From the NCBI GenBank assembly GCA_035697145.1, contig DASSDL010000142.1, forward strand, positions 1 through 64,000: 64,000 nt of DNA. Reading direction: 5' to 3'. Positions within the stretch are counted from its first letter, which is position 1, and every line of letters begins with the position of its first letter. A program made the translations under genes and the position numbers. The notes beneath the pieces were generated by a model. It was not told the origin of the DNA, ran no database searches, and was given only the letters and a program-made list of their open reading frames with translations. Source of the stretch: DASQUK01 sp035697145. Its GTDB lineage: Bacteria; Actinomycetota; Acidimicrobiia; Acidimicrobiales; VFJN01. Shown one piece after another: positions 15,355 through 24,247 of the stretch.

Positions 15355-17432
15355 GTTGGCCGCCGCCCGTCCGCACGCCGTACGACCAGGGCGCCGAGGC
15401 GGTCGACCACGGCGTGCACGCCCGGCGGGACCGGCAGGGTCGAGCCATACTCCTCGATGACCGCGGGCCCCCGGACCTCGTCGCCGGCGCCGAGGTCGCC
15501 CCGCCACACCACCGGCGTGTCGTTCCACGACCCGTCGAAGAACACGGGTCTGACGCCGGTGGTGGCCACCTTGCCGGTGCCGGCGCGGACGGGCGCGATG
15601 GGCGGGGCGTCCAGCGGCCCGACACCGGCCAGGCGGACGTTGACCCACTCGACGCCGTGGTGGGGCCGGTCGCGGTAGCAGTAGCCGTAGAGGCGCTCGT
15701 GCTCGTCGTGGAAGCGGTGGAGCACAGCCGCGGTCCAGCCGGCGTCGATCGCAGCGCCGGGCACGTCGACCCGGACCTCGAACGCCTGGCCGTCGTAGCG
15801 GAGGTCGGCCGAGCGCAGGAAGCGCTGGTCGGCGCCGTCGAAACCCTCCGCCGCCAGGGCGGACGCCGCTTCCTCCTCGAGCTCCCTGTACACGCCGGCA
15901 AGCGCCACGAGGTCGAGCTCGGCGTGCTTGGCGACGAACGTGCGGACGTCGTCGATGCGGACGTCGACGGTGAGCAGACCGAAGGCGCAGAGGTTGCCGG
16001 GATCGGGCGGGACGACCGCGGCGGCCAGGCCCAGCACGTCGAGCAGCCGACCGGCCTGCAGCGGGCCGGAGCCGCCGAAGGCGCACAGCGCCAGGTCGCG
16101 AACGTCGATCCCCCGGCGGACTGTGACCTGGCGAATGGCGTTGGCCTGGTTCCATGCCCAGATCTCGAGGATCCCGTCGGCACACGCCTCGGTTGTCAAC
16201 CCGAGCTCGCCGGCCAGGGCGTCCAAGCCCGCCTGCGCGGCGGCGTGGTCGAGCGGGATCTCGCCGGCGAGGAGGTGCGGCGGAATGCGCCCGAGCACCA
16301 GCGCGGCGTCGGTCAGTGTCGGCTCGCTGCCGCCCCGGCCGTAGCACAGTGGCCCGGGATCGGCGCCCGCCGAGCGCGGGCCCACCTTGAGCGTCCCCTC
16401 GGGCGACACCGAGGCGATCGATCCGCCGCCGGCGCCGACGGTGACGATGTCGATCATCGGCACCTTGGCCGGGAACCGCCCGACGGTCGCCTCGGTGGTG
16501 AGCGAGGGCGCCCCGGAGCGGATGACGGCCACGTCCGTAGAGGTTCCGCCACCGTCGAGGGTCACCACATCGTCGAAGCCCGCGGCATGGCTGACCGCGG
16601 CGGCGCCGAGAGCGCCGGCGGCCGGGCCCGACAGCACCGTGGTGATGGGCTTGCGGGCCACCTGGTCGGCCGACGTCACGCCGCCGTTGGACTTCATGAC
16701 GAAGAACGGCACGCCCTCCCCCGCCCGCTCGGCCAGCTGGGTGGCCAGGCGCTCGACGTACGTGGCGACCGACGGCTTCACGAAGGCGTCGACCAGGGTG
16801 GTGACCGAGCGCTCGTACTCCCGGTACTCGCGCAGCACGTCGGAGCTGATCGACACCGAGCACTCCGGGTAGGCGTGGGCGAACAGGTCGCGCACCCGCA
16901 GCTCGTGGGCGGGATTGGCGTAGGCGTGCAACAGGCAGACGCCGACCGCGGTGACGCCGTGGTCCCGAAACCACCCGGCCTGGGCCACGACCGCAGCCTC
17001 ATCGAGGGGGCGGAGGACGGCGCCGGTCGCGTCGAGGCGCTCGGGCACCTCGCGCACGAGGTGCAGCGGCACGATCCGATCGGGCTTGACCCAGAAATAG
17101 GAGTTGCCGTAGCCGTCGGGCACGCTCTGGCGTCCGATCTCGAGCAGGTGCCGGAACCCGGCGGTGGTGAGGAAGCCGAGCCCCGTCACCTCGCCCTGGA
17201 GGAGCGCATTGGTGGCCACGGTCGTGCCGTGGAACACCGACGCCACGCCCGGCCAGGCCGCCCCGGCCGCCGCCAAGCCCTTCTCGGCACCGGTGAGGAA
17301 CCCCGCCGAGTGGTCCGCGGGCGTCGATGGCGTCTTGGTGGTGGCGAGTGCGCCGGTCGCCTCGTCCAGCACCACCACGTCGGTGAACGTCCCGCCCGTG
17401 TCGATCCCCAGCCGCAAGCGGCTCGCGGTCAT
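15351..17432 (-). CDS. hyuA: Hydantoinase/oxoprolinase A subunit
   Basis: This 693-residue protein begins with RLRLGIDTGGTFTDVVVLDE, the ATP-binding start of the HyuA family. Other recognisable parts are STPADHSAGF, VFHGTTVATNALL, FLTTAGFRHLLEIGRQ, a VMKSNGGV segment, GPAAGALGA and LDGGGTSTDVAVI, all in the usual order; length is normal. HyuA is the ATPase/ring-opening partner of HyuB. The ATG overlaps the nitrilase stop by four bases (ATGA) and the stop overlaps hyuB. Expression is expected to follow the whole operon. The ring compound it opens is unknown; a pyrimidine-derived or hydantoin-type amide would fit the neighbours. Confidence 0.92.
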   Translation of the reverse strand: MTASRLRLGIDTGGTFTDVVVLDEATGALATTKTPSTPADHSAGFLTGAEKGLAAAGAAWPGVASVFHGTTVATNALLQGEVTGLGFLTTAGFRHLLEIGRQSVPDGYGNSYFWVKPDRIVPLHLVREVPERLDATGAVLRPLDEAAVVAQAGWFRDHGVTAVGVCLLHAYANPAHELRVRDLFAHAYPECSVSISSDVLREYREYERSVTTLVDAFVKPSVATYVERLATQLAERAGEGVPFFVMKSNGGVTSADQVARKPITTVLSGPAAGALGAAAVSHAAGFDDVVTLDGGGTSTDVAVIRSGAPSLTTEATVGRFPAKVPMIDIVTVGAGGGSIASVSPEGTLKVGPRSAGADPGPLCYGRGGSEPTLTDAALVLGRIPPHLLAGEIPLDHAAAQAGLDALAGELGLTTEACADGILEIWAWNQANAIRQVTVRRGIDVRDLALCAFGGSGPLQAGRLLDVLGLAAAVVPPDPGNLCAFGLLTVDVRIDDVRTFVAKHAELDLVALAGVYRELEEEAASALAAEGFDGADQRFLRSADLRYDGQAFEVRVDVPGAAIDAGWTAAVLHRFHDEHERLYGYCYRDRPHHGVEWVNVRLAGVGPLDAPPIAPVRAGTGKVATTGVRPVFFDGSWNDTPVVWRGDLGAGDEVRGPAVIEEYGSTLPVPPGVHAVVDRLGALVVRRADGRRPT

Positions 17433-18322
17433 TCGTCCCCCGGCAGCGGGAACGCCGATCCGGCTTCGGCCTCGAGCACGTCACGGTGGCGCCGGTACAG
17501 GTCCAGGTTGCGCTCGGCCAGGTGGTCGAAGCTCTGGCGAACCGACGATCCCGGGCTGATCGTCGCCATGGGGTCGAGCCCGATGGTGGCCGACACCCAG
17601 CCCGGCTGGCTGGTGCCGCGCGCCAGCACTTCGCCCGTCGGACCGACTATCAGGGAGTTGCCGAAGTAGACGAACCCGCCGGGATCGACGCCGACGGCGT
17701 TGGGCGCCACCACGTACACGTGGTTGTCGTACGCCCGGGCCCGGGTGGTGAGCTCCCAGATGTCGGCGGCCCGCAGGAAGGCCGACGGCCGCACCACGAC
17801 CTGCGCCCCCATCCCGGCCTCTATGCGCACCAGCTCGGGGAAGTCGCCGTCGAAGCAGATCACGCTGCCCAGTCGCCCGAGCGGGGTGGGGACGACCAGC
17901 ACGTCGTCGCCCGGTGTGGCCCATTGCCGCTCGCTCGGGAACAGGTGGGTCTTGCGGTAGGTGCCCAGCACGTCGCCGTCGGGACCGATCACCGTGGCGG
18001 CGTTGTACACGACGCCCCGGTCGCGTCCGGCCTCGTAGGTGGGCCACACGAGCAGGACGCCCAGCTCGGCGGCGAGTGCCTGGGCCCCCTCGGTGAGTGG
18101 TCCGGGGATCGGTCCCACCAGGTCCCACAGGTCGGTGGCGTCGAGGCCCGGGGCGAAACCGGTAGTGACGGTCTCGGGCGCCACGACGAGGGCGGCCCCC
18201 GCGGCGCCGACGCAGCGGTGCGCCAGGTCGAGGGCGGCCTCGACGTTGGCCTTGATCGTGTCGGGCGTCAGCGGGCCCGCCGCAGGCGCGAGCTGCAGGG
18301 CTGCGGCCACGAACGGGGTCAT
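17429..18322 (-). CDS. Carbon-nitrogen hydrolase (nitrilase superfamily amidase)
   Basis: The 297-residue protein has the complete nitrilase-superfamily catalytic triad: Glu in VVAPETVTTGF, Lys in GTYRKTHLFP and Cys in GSVICFDGDFPE. A second conserved Glu lies in the YRKTHLFPSE region. It is likely a cytoplasmic amidase or N-carbamoyl amidohydrolase releasing ammonia from an amide or ureido acid. Its place between the molybdenum hydroxylase/CoxG block and hyuAB, with four-base overlaps on both sides (ATGA), suggests it acts on an intermediate of the same pathway; malonamate or ureidomalonate are candidates by inference. A nitrile substrate is less likely. Confidence 0.85.
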   Translation of the reverse strand: MTPFVAAALQLAPAAGPLTPDTIKANVEAALDLAHRCVGAAGAALVVAPETVTTGFAPGLDATDLWDLVGPIPGPLTEGAQALAAELGVLLVWPTYEAGRDRGVVYNAATVIGPDGDVLGTYRKTHLFPSERQWATPGDDVLVVPTPLGRLGSVICFDGDFPELVRIEAGMGAQVVVRPSAFLRAADIWELTTRARAYDNHVYVVAPNAVGVDPGGFVYFGNSLIVGPTGEVLARGTSQPGWVSATIGLDPMATISPGSSVRQSFDHLAERNLDLYRRHRDVLEAEAGSAFPLPGDE

Positions 18323-18885
18323 CCGGCCCTCCGGGCCGCCCGGCGCCGGGCGGCCACGATCACGGCGACCACGGCCACGATGGCCGCCGAGCGAGGAATG
18401 CGGTGCCGCCCACCCCCGGTGGTTTTCCCCGCGGGAATGGTCGCCCCCACGACCGATCCCGCGGGGAAAACGGGTTGGGTGGCGGGAGACCCGAGGATTC
18501 CGGTCGCCCCCGCCAACACGTCCTCGGCCATCCGCCTGACCGCAGCGGCCAGCACGGCCGAGCCGACCGTGCCCAGGGCACCGTCGACCGTGCCCTCGAC
18601 CGTGAGCGCCGTGCGCTCGGGGTCGGCGCGCACCGTCAGGTCCACGGCGCCCGGCGCTCCCGACCCCCGCACGCGCACCGCGTCGGCGTCGACGGCCGCC
18701 ACGGTGCCTGCCCACAGCCCTCGCACGGACGCCACGGCCACCTCGGTCACAACGTGGAGCGTGCCGCCGCCCTCGGGATCTCGGGCGACCGACCGGCAAC
18801 CGGGCAGCGCGGCTGCGAGCCGCTGCGGATCGGCCAGCGCCGCCCACGCCTCCGGCGGCGCCGACATCGGGAACGTCGTCTTCAC
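18319..18885 (-). CDS. CoxG-like SRPBCC protein with C-terminal membrane anchor
   Basis: The GTG start overlaps the stop of the molybdenum subunit gene (GTGA), giving 188 residues. It starts KTTFPMSAPPEAWAALADPQRL and contains ALPGCRSV, the standard beginning of CO-dehydrogenase subunit G-like SRPBCC domains (about residues 1-145). A Gly/Pro/Thr linker and a hydrophobic helix (SAAIVAVVAVIVAA) with a basic tail end the protein. In aerobic CO dehydrogenase, CoxG recruits the enzyme to the membrane and to quinones. The same job for the adjacent hydroxylase is likely. The linker is encoded by a large DNA palindrome (18422-18471). Confidence 0.85.
   Translation of the reverse strand: MKTTFPMSAPPEAWAALADPQRLAAALPGCRSVARDPEGGGTLHVVTEVAVASVRGLWAGTVAAVDADAVRVRGSGAPGAVDLTVRADPERTALTVEGTVDGALGTVGSAVLAAAVRRMAEDVLAGATGILGSPATQPVFPAGSVVGATIPAGKTTGGGRHRIPRSAAIVAVVAVIVAARRRAARRAG
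18422..18471. other. Large intragenic hairpin (15-bp perfect arms)
   Basis: GTTTTCCCCGCGGGA (18422-18436) is the exact reverse complement of TCCCGCGGGGAAAAC (18457-18471). The 20-base spacer itself contains GGTCG/CGACC arms around a six-base loop, with a 2x2 internal mismatch, so the whole 50 bases can fold into one long hairpin. It lies in the coding linker of the CoxG-like gene, about 100 bases before the nitrilase-family start. Confidence 0.95.
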
Positions 18886-21260
18886 GTCGCCACCCTTTCG
18901 CCGAGCAACGCCCACAGCTCCGGCGGCGAGATGGGCATCCGGTCGATGCGCACCCCCGCCGCGTCCTCGATGGCGGCGGCCAGGCACGCCGAGCCCGGGA
19001 TCACGCCGGCCTCGCCCGCACCCTTGATCCCCAGCGGGTTCAGCGGCGACGGCGTCTCCAGGTGGCCGACCACCGGCGTGGGCACCTCGCTGAGGTACGG
19101 CATCAGGAAGTCCATGAAGCTGGCATTGGTGAGGTTGCCCGAGCCGTCGTAGGCGAGCCGCTCGTAGAGGGCTCCCGCCACCCCCTGGGCGACCCCGCCG
19201 TGGATCTGGCCCTCGACGATCATCGGGTTGATCAGCGGCCCGCAGTCGTGCACCACCGCATAGCGCAGCACGTCGACGGTGCCGGTGTCGGGGTCGACCT
19301 CCACCACCGCAGCATGCATCCCCGAGGCAAAGGTCGAGCGCACGGGCGAGTAGTAGTCGCGTGCCTCGAGGCCGGGTTCGTCGTCCTCCGCGACGGGCGG
19401 AGCGTCGGGGTCGGCCGGCGACGCGAACTGGGTGGCGGCCTGGGCCTCCTTCGAGAACGCGTAACGGAGCGGGTTGGACAGCACGGCCACCTGCGCGAGC
19501 GGGATGCCGCGGCTCGGTGCGCCCCGCACGTGCACCACCCCGGACTCGATGTCGAGATCCTCGGGGGCCGCCTCCAGTGCCTCGGCGGCGACCCGGATCG
19601 CCTTGTCCCGCACCTGCCGGGCGGCCAGCGCCACGGCATTGCCGCTCATCACCGCGGCGCGGCTGGCGTACGTGCCGACGGCGTAGGGGAAGCGGCGCGT
19701 GTCCCCGGTGGTGACGAACACGTCGGCCACGTCCACGCCCAGCTCGTCGGCAACGATCTGCGCGAACACCGTCTCGTGCCCCTGGCCCTGCGACGTGAGG
19801 CCGGTCGCCACCATGACCCGTCCGTTGGTCTCGACGTGGACGTGCCCACCCTCGTAGGGACCGACCCCCGTGCCTTCGACGTAGCAGGCCAGGCCGATGC
19901 CGCGGTGGCGGCCCCGCGCTCTTTCCGCCTCCCGCTCGGCGGCAAAGCCGTCCCAGCCCACCAGGTCCTTCAGACGCTCCAGCAGCGCCGGGTAGTCACC
20001 GGAGTCGTAGATGAGCGGCCGACCGTCCTGGAACACCATGTCGAAGTCGTAGGGGAACTCGTCGGGCCCGATGAGGTTGCGCGCCCGCACCTCGGCCCGG
20101 TCGAGCCCGAGCTGCTCGGCGATGCGGTCGATCGTCCGCTCCATCACGAAGCAGCCCTGCGGCCGCCCGGCCCCCCGGTAGGGCGTGCAGGTCACCGTAT
20201 TGGTGTAGAGCGACGTGAACGTGACCCGGTAGTGGCGGTGGCGGTACGGCCCCGGGAGCTGCGTGGCGGTGATGATGGGCAGCACGATGCCGTAGGGCGT
20301 GTAGGCACCGGTGTCGTGCCAGAACTCGACCTCGAGCCCCAGGATGATTCCGTCGTCGTCGAACCCGACGCGCACGTGGTGCTCCTGGCCCCGTTCGTGG
20401 GTCGCCGAGACGAAGTGCTCGTAGCGGTCCTCGACCCACTTCACCTCGCGCCTCAGCGTGCGCGCCGCCCACGGCACCAGGACCTCCTCGGGGTACGGGT
20501 GCAACACCTTGGTGCCGAAGCCGCCACCGACGTCGGGGGTGATCACCTCGACGGCCACATCCGGCAGGTCGAAGATGTTGGCCACTGCCGCCCGCACGCC
20601 GGTCGACGTCTGCGTGGAGGTGCGGATCCGCAGGCGCTGGTCGTCGGCGTCCCAGCGGGCGTGGACACCCCGGCCCTCGAGCGGCGACGACAGCGAGCGC
20701 TCGATGGACAGGTCGAGCTCGAGGACCCGGGGCGCAGCGGCGATGGCGGCGCGGGCGTCACCCAGCTCCTGGGTGGTCACCGCGGCCACGTTCCCGGGGA
20801 CGTCGGGATGAACCAGGTGCTCGGCCGCGCGGGCGGGTCCGATGCCGACGACCGCAGCAAGCGGCTCGTAGTCGACCACGATGCGCTCGGCGGCGTCCTC
20901 GGCCACGTAGCGGTCGTCCGCCACCACCATGGCGACCGGCTCGCCGACGTGGTTGACCTCCCCGCGGGCTAGGGCGTACTGGGTCCGGGGGTGCGTGAGG
21001 TCCGGGTGCGGGATCAGCAGCGGCAGGGGATCCGCCAGGCGCCCCGGCAGGTCATCCCACGTGTAGATGGCCACCAGGCCGTCGACGTCGAGGGCGTCGG
21101 CGACGTCGATGCCGGTTATGCGGGCGTGTGCGTGCGGGCTGCGCACGAACGCCACGCCTAGCGCGTCGTGCCCGGTGTCGTCGAGGAACCGTCCGGCGCC
21201 GGTCAGCAGGCGCTGGTCCTCGCGGCGCTCGACCCTCTCGCCGAACCAGCGCGTGCTCAC
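18882..21260 (-). CDS. Molybdopterin-binding large subunit of a xanthine dehydrogenase/CO dehydrogenase-family hydroxylase
   Basis: The 792-residue subunit starts at a GTG overlapping the small-subunit stop (GTGA). It begins WFGERVERREDQRLLTG, followed by the typical DVGGGFGTKV and VTCTPYRGAGRPQG. The last is the form II (AYRGAGR-like) active-site loop and not the AYxCSFR loop of true CO dehydrogenase. It ends with GIKGAGEAGVIPG, which carries the catalytic Glu. It should hydroxylate an N-heterocycle or similar compound at the Mo centre. Together with the FAD and 2Fe-2S subunits it forms a heterotrimer. In this operon a pyrimidine such as uracil, oxidised to barbiturate, is an attractive substrate; nicotinate- or purine-type substrates cannot be excluded. 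Confidence 0.9.
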   Translation of the reverse strand: MSTRWFGERVERREDQRLLTGAGRFLDDTGHDALGVAFVRSPHAHARITGIDVADALDVDGLVAIYTWDDLPGRLADPLPLLIPHPDLTHPRTQYALARGEVNHVGEPVAMVVADDRYVAEDAAERIVVDYEPLAAVVGIGPARAAEHLVHPDVPGNVAAVTTQELGDARAAIAAAPRVLELDLSIERSLSSPLEGRGVHARWDADDQRLRIRTSTQTSTGVRAAVANIFDLPDVAVEVITPDVGGGFGTKVLHPYPEEVLVPWAARTLRREVKWVEDRYEHFVSATHERGQEHHVRVGFDDDGIILGLEVEFWHDTGAYTPYGIVLPIITATQLPGPYRHRHYRVTFTSLYTNTVTCTPYRGAGRPQGCFVMERTIDRIAEQLGLDRAEVRARNLIGPDEFPYDFDMVFQDGRPLIYDSGDYPALLERLKDLVGWDGFAAEREAERARGRHRGIGLACYVEGTGVGPYEGGHVHVETNGRVMVATGLTSQGQGHETVFAQIVADELGVDVADVFVTTGDTRRFPYAVGTYASRAAVMSGNAVALAARQVRDKAIRVAAEALEAAPEDLDIESGVVHVRGAPSRGIPLAQVAVLSNPLRYAFSKEAQAATQFASPADPDAPPVAEDDEPGLEARDYYSPVRSTFASGMHAAVVEVDPDTGTVDVLRYAVVHDCGPLINPMIVEGQIHGGVAQGVAGALYERLAYDGSGNLTNASFMDFLMPYLSEVPTPVVGHLETPSPLNPLGIKGAGEAGVIPGSACLAAAIEDAAGVRIDRMPISPPELWALLGERVAT

Positions 21261-21754
21261 GAGCGCTGCTCCCTCGCCAGCTCCGAGGCTCGCCGCACCG
21301 ATCGGACGATGTTGACGTAACCGGTGCAGCGGCAGAGGTTGCCCCCCAGCGCCTCCGTGATCTCGTCGTCGCCGGGTTCCGGGCTGCGCGCCAGCAGTTC
21401 GGTGGTGAGCAGCAGGAAGCCCGGCGTGCAGAACCCGCACTGGAGGCCGTGGCACTCGCGGAACGCCCGCTGCACGGGGCCGAGCTCCCCGTCGGGACCG
21501 GCGAGCCCCTCGACCGTGGTGATGCGGGAGCCGTCGACCATCACTGCGAACGTCAGGCACGAGCGGATGGGCTCGCCCTCCAGCAGGACGGTGCAGGCGC
21601 CGCAGACGCCGTGCTCGCAGCCGACATGGGTGCCCGTGAGCCGCAGGTCGTGGCGGAGCACGTCGGACAGCAGCCGGCGAGCCGGCACGCGTGCCGACCG
21701 GGTGACGCCGTTGACGGTCACGACCACCTCGTGGAGGTCGTCGATCTGGTTCAC
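21257..21754 (-). CDS. 2Fe-2S small subunit of the molybdenum hydroxylase
   Basis: GTG 21754 gives 165 residues, the usual length; TTG 21781 would add nine residues. The N-terminal plant-type 2Fe-2S cluster ligands are C46, C51, C54 and C66 (GCEHGVCGACTVLLEG). The second, helical cluster uses C106, C109, C141 and C143 (LQCGFCTPGF and LCRCTGY). All eight cysteines are present. It passes electrons from the Mo subunit to the FAD subunit. It is separated from the FAD-subunit gene by 139 bases, the largest gap inside the operon, so an internal promoter or processing site there is possible. Confidence 0.92.
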   Translation of the reverse strand: MNQIDDLHEVVVTVNGVTRSARVPARRLLSDVLRHDLRLTGTHVGCEHGVCGACTVLLEGEPIRSCLTFAVMVDGSRITTVEGLAGPDGELGPVQRAFRECHGLQCGFCTPGFLLLTTELLARSPEPGDDEITEALGGNLCRCTGYVNIVRSVRRASELAREQRS

Positions 21755-21893
21755 CGCTGGCCCGTCCTGTCCGCGAGGCAATGACGAACGGTCCTGCGAG
21801 CCCGAGGGAATACCGAACGGTTGCCGTGCGCGATTGCCTCAACCTGCGCCGACCATTCGCCGTTGCCTCCCGTCGGCGGGGGCGGGGCGGGTG

Positions 21894-22802
21894 TCACGCC
21901 GGAACCTCCGACGGCGGATCGCTCATGCCAGTGCCGGCGCGGGCCCGCTCGAGCGTACGGTCGAGGGCCCGGACGGTGAGCGTGGCGGCCAGGTGCCGTC
22001 GGTACTCAGCAGTGGCGTGGATGTCGTCGGTCGGGTCCAGGGACGAGGCGACGAGGTCGTAGAGCGCGTCGGGACCGGCGCGCCCGTCCGCCAGCACCGG
22101 ACCGACGTCGATGACCACCGGCGTGGGCGCGCACGACAGGTAGGCGGCGCGGCCCGACGTCGGCTTCCCGTCGCCGTCGACCGTGACGGTGAGGACGACG
22201 CCCGCCAGCGCGTAGTCGCCGTGCCGGCGCGCCAGCTCGTACACCGCCCAGCCGGTGCCCGCCTCCAGCGTCGGGAAGGTTGCCGCCACCACCAGCTCGT
22301 CGGCCTCGAGGGTGGTCTGAAGGGGACCGGCGAACAGCGCTGCCGCCGGCACCCGGCGGGACGTCAGCGCTCCGCGCCGCCACGCCACCGCCTCGACGCT
22401 GCCGTCCAGGAGCGCCAACACCGCGGGGAGCTCGGCCGCGGGGTCGGCGTGCGCCAACGAGCCGCACACGGTCCCGCGGTTGCGGATCACGGGGTGGGCG
22501 ATCCATCCGGTGGCCTCGACGAGCAGCGGGTGGGCGGCGGCCAGCTGCGGCTCGCGCAGCAGCCGGGCGTCGCGCACGGTGGCACCGACCTCGATCGCCC
22601 CGTCGGCTCGGTCCAGCCGGTCGAGCCCGCTGACGCTGTTGACGTCGACGAGGTGGCCGGGAGCCGCCAGGCGGAAGTTCAGCAGCGGCACCAGGCTCTG
22701 GCCCCCGGCGACGACCTTGGCCTCGTCGCCCAGCTCGGCCAGGAGCCGGGTCGCCTCCTCCACCGACGTCGGCCGGTGGTAGACGAACGGCGGGGGTTTC
22801 AT
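21894..22802 (-). CDS. FAD-binding middle subunit of the molybdenum hydroxylase
   Basis: The 302-residue protein starts MKPPPFVYHRPTSVEEATRLL and has the FAD-binding signatures AGGQSLVPLLNFRLA (about 32-46) and TVCGSLAHADPAAELP. It belongs to the CoxM/xanthine dehydrogenase FAD subunit family. It should accept electrons from the 2Fe-2S subunit and pass them to NAD, quinone or oxygen. Its ATG overlaps the DUF1116 stop (ATGA), tying the hydroxylase genes to the FdrA/DUF1116/DUF2877 set in one transcript. Confidence 0.92.
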   Translation of the reverse strand: MKPPPFVYHRPTSVEEATRLLAELGDEAKVVAGGQSLVPLLNFRLAAPGHLVDVNSVSGLDRLDRADGAIEVGATVRDARLLREPQLAAAHPLLVEATGWIAHPVIRNRGTVCGSLAHADPAAELPAVLALLDGSVEAVAWRRGALTSRRVPAAALFAGPLQTTLEADELVVAATFPTLEAGTGWAVYELARRHGDYALAGVVLTVTVDGDGKPTSGRAAYLSCAPTPVVIDVGPVLADGRAGPDALYDLVASSLDPTDDIHATAEYRRHLAATLTVRALDRTLERARAGTGMSDPPSEVPA

Positions 22803-24247
22803 CGCCCTCCCACCTCGGCCGACTCGGCCACCGCGGCCACCGCGGCCAGCGCTGCGGTGAAGCAGTCGAGCGGCGGCCGCACCAACCCGGCGCCGACCTG
22901 ACCCGTCCCGGCCACCCGTCCGGCGATCCCGGTGTTGACGATCGGCGCCACCCCGGTGCGCACGACCCGCAGCACGTCGATCCCGAACGGCACGCCCCGG
23001 AACCCCAGGGCGGGGAGCGTCCAGGTCGGGTGCTCGGCCAGCGTCAGCTCGTACATCAGCTCCGTCCACCCCACGGCGTCGCCCACGTCGCCCCCGACCA
23101 GTTGCACGATGGCTGGGGCGCCGGCCATGGCGAACCCGCCCAGCCCCACGGTCTCGGTGATCGCCGAGTCGCCGATGTCGGGGTTGGCGTCGTCGGGACC
23201 GAACCCGCCCAGGTAGAGCCCCTCGGGTACCGCGGCAGGGGCCGTGAACCAGCGGTCGCCGGTGCCGGCGACCCGGATGCCGAAGTCCGTGCCGTTGCGC
23301 GCCATGGCCACGACGACGCTGGAGCCGGCGACCTCCGCTCCGGCATCGGCGACGAGCTTGGCGGCGCCCATGACGACGTTGAGCAGGAAGTGGTCGTTGG
23401 CGTCGATGAACGCCAGCACGTCGGCGACATCGCCGGCCCGGCTACCGGCGTCGCCATCCTCGAGCGTGCGCACCAGGTCGGGCGCCAGGGCCCGTACCAG
23501 CAGCGACGTGCCGGCACGGTTGCGATTGTGGCCCTCGTCTCCCATGGCCACCATCGAGGCGATCAGCGCCCCGACGTCGATGGGCCCATGCCGTCGGAGC
23601 CCCGACGCCAGGATCGGTCCCAGCACGCGCTCCATCCAGCGCAGCCGCTCGGTGACGGCGTCGCCGAAGGCGCCGTAGCGCAGCACCTTGCCCAGGCCCT
23701 CGTTCAGCGTGCTGCGGCTGGTGCGCCCGCCGGCCTCCTCGAGCACCCACATCGGCATCGAGGGGCTCACGATGCCGGCCATGGGACCGACGCTGGCGTG
23801 GTCGTGGCAGGGCGCCAGCTCGATGGCCCCCGACGCAGCGAGGCCCTCGGCGGCGTCCGGGGTGTCGGCCCAGCCCTCGTAGAGGCAGGCGCCGATGATC
23901 GCCCCTCGCATCGGGCCGGAGGCCGCGCCCCAGGCGAGCGGGGGGCCTGCGTGCAGTAGCTGGTGACGCCCGATCCCGACCAGCTCGGCGGCGGGACGTA
24001 CGTCGACGAGCCGGGGACGGACCGCCGTCATCCGGTCGATGGCGGTCCGGTTGGCCGGCGCCAGCCGCGGGTCGGCGGTGACCTTGGCCACCGCCGCAGC
24101 CGAGCCGGCCGGCGGCGGCCGCCACTCGACGGGGACCGTGGCCACGCCCTGGGCAGCCAGCGCCTCGTCGAGCGTCGGGGCCCCGACGGTGATGACGGCC
24201 TCGGGTGCCACCAGCAGGTCGGTGACGGGGCTGGCGCCGATGCTCAC
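22799..24247 (-). CDS. DUF1116 protein (AllG/YlbE-like carbamoyltransferase component)
   Basis: The GTG start overlaps the fdrA stop (GTGA) and gives 482 residues. DUF1116 features include LLHAGPPLAWGAASGPMRGA, GAIELAPCHDHASVGPMAG, LNEGLGKVLRYGAF, GDEGHNRNRAGTS and ANDHFLLNVVMGAAK. In E. coli the homologue YlbE (AllG) works with FdrA (AllF) and YlbF (AllH) as oxamate carbamoyltransferase, converting oxalurate plus phosphate into oxamate and carbamoyl phosphate. Here all three families are adjacent but the neighbour is a barbiturase-family enzyme, so a longer-chain ureido acid is a likelier substrate. That last step is inference. Confidence 0.85.
   Translation of the reverse strand: MSIGASPVTDLLVAPEAVITVGAPTLDEALAAQGVATVPVEWRPPPAGSAAAVAKVTADPRLAPANRTAIDRMTAVRPRLVDVRPAAELVGIGRHQLLHAGPPLAWGAASGPMRGAIIGACLYEGWADTPDAAEGLAASGAIELAPCHDHASVGPMAGIVSPSMPMWVLEEAGGRTSRSTLNEGLGKVLRYGAFGDAVTERLRWMERVLGPILASGLRRHGPIDVGALIASMVAMGDEGHNRNRAGTSLLVRALAPDLVRTLEDGDAGSRAGDVADVLAFIDANDHFLLNVVMGAAKLVADAGAEVAGSSVVVAMARNGTDFGIRVAGTGDRWFTAPAAVPEGLYLGGFGPDDANPDIGDSAITETVGLGGFAMAGAPAIVQLVGGDVGDAVGWTELMYELTLAEHPTWTLPALGFRGVPFGIDVLRVVRTGVAPIVNTGIAGRVAGTGQVGAGLVRPPLDCFTAALAAVAAVAESAEVGGR

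Noticed and set aside
13414..16974. 1186-residue reading as a single HyuB-like giant protein
   Set aside because: The upstream half is out-of-frame over hyuA; hyuB begins at GTG 15354 coupled to the hyuA stop.
15339..17669. 776-codon plus-strand open frame over hyuA and the nitrilase
   Set aside because: Exact antisense of genes with strong family motifs; composition is the usual high-GC shadow with Arg/Gly/Ala bias.
19062..20972. 636-codon plus-strand open frame
   Set aside because: Antisense to the molybdenum hydroxylase large subunit, no family signature.
18882..21260. True aerobic carbon monoxide dehydrogenase large subunit
   Set aside because: Active-site loop is PYRGAGR, not the AYxCSFR loop of form I enzymes.
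21755..21893. Missing gene in the 139-bp gap between the FAD and 2Fe-2S subunit genes
   Set aside because: No ORF with a start, ribosome binding site or motif; probably an internal spacer.
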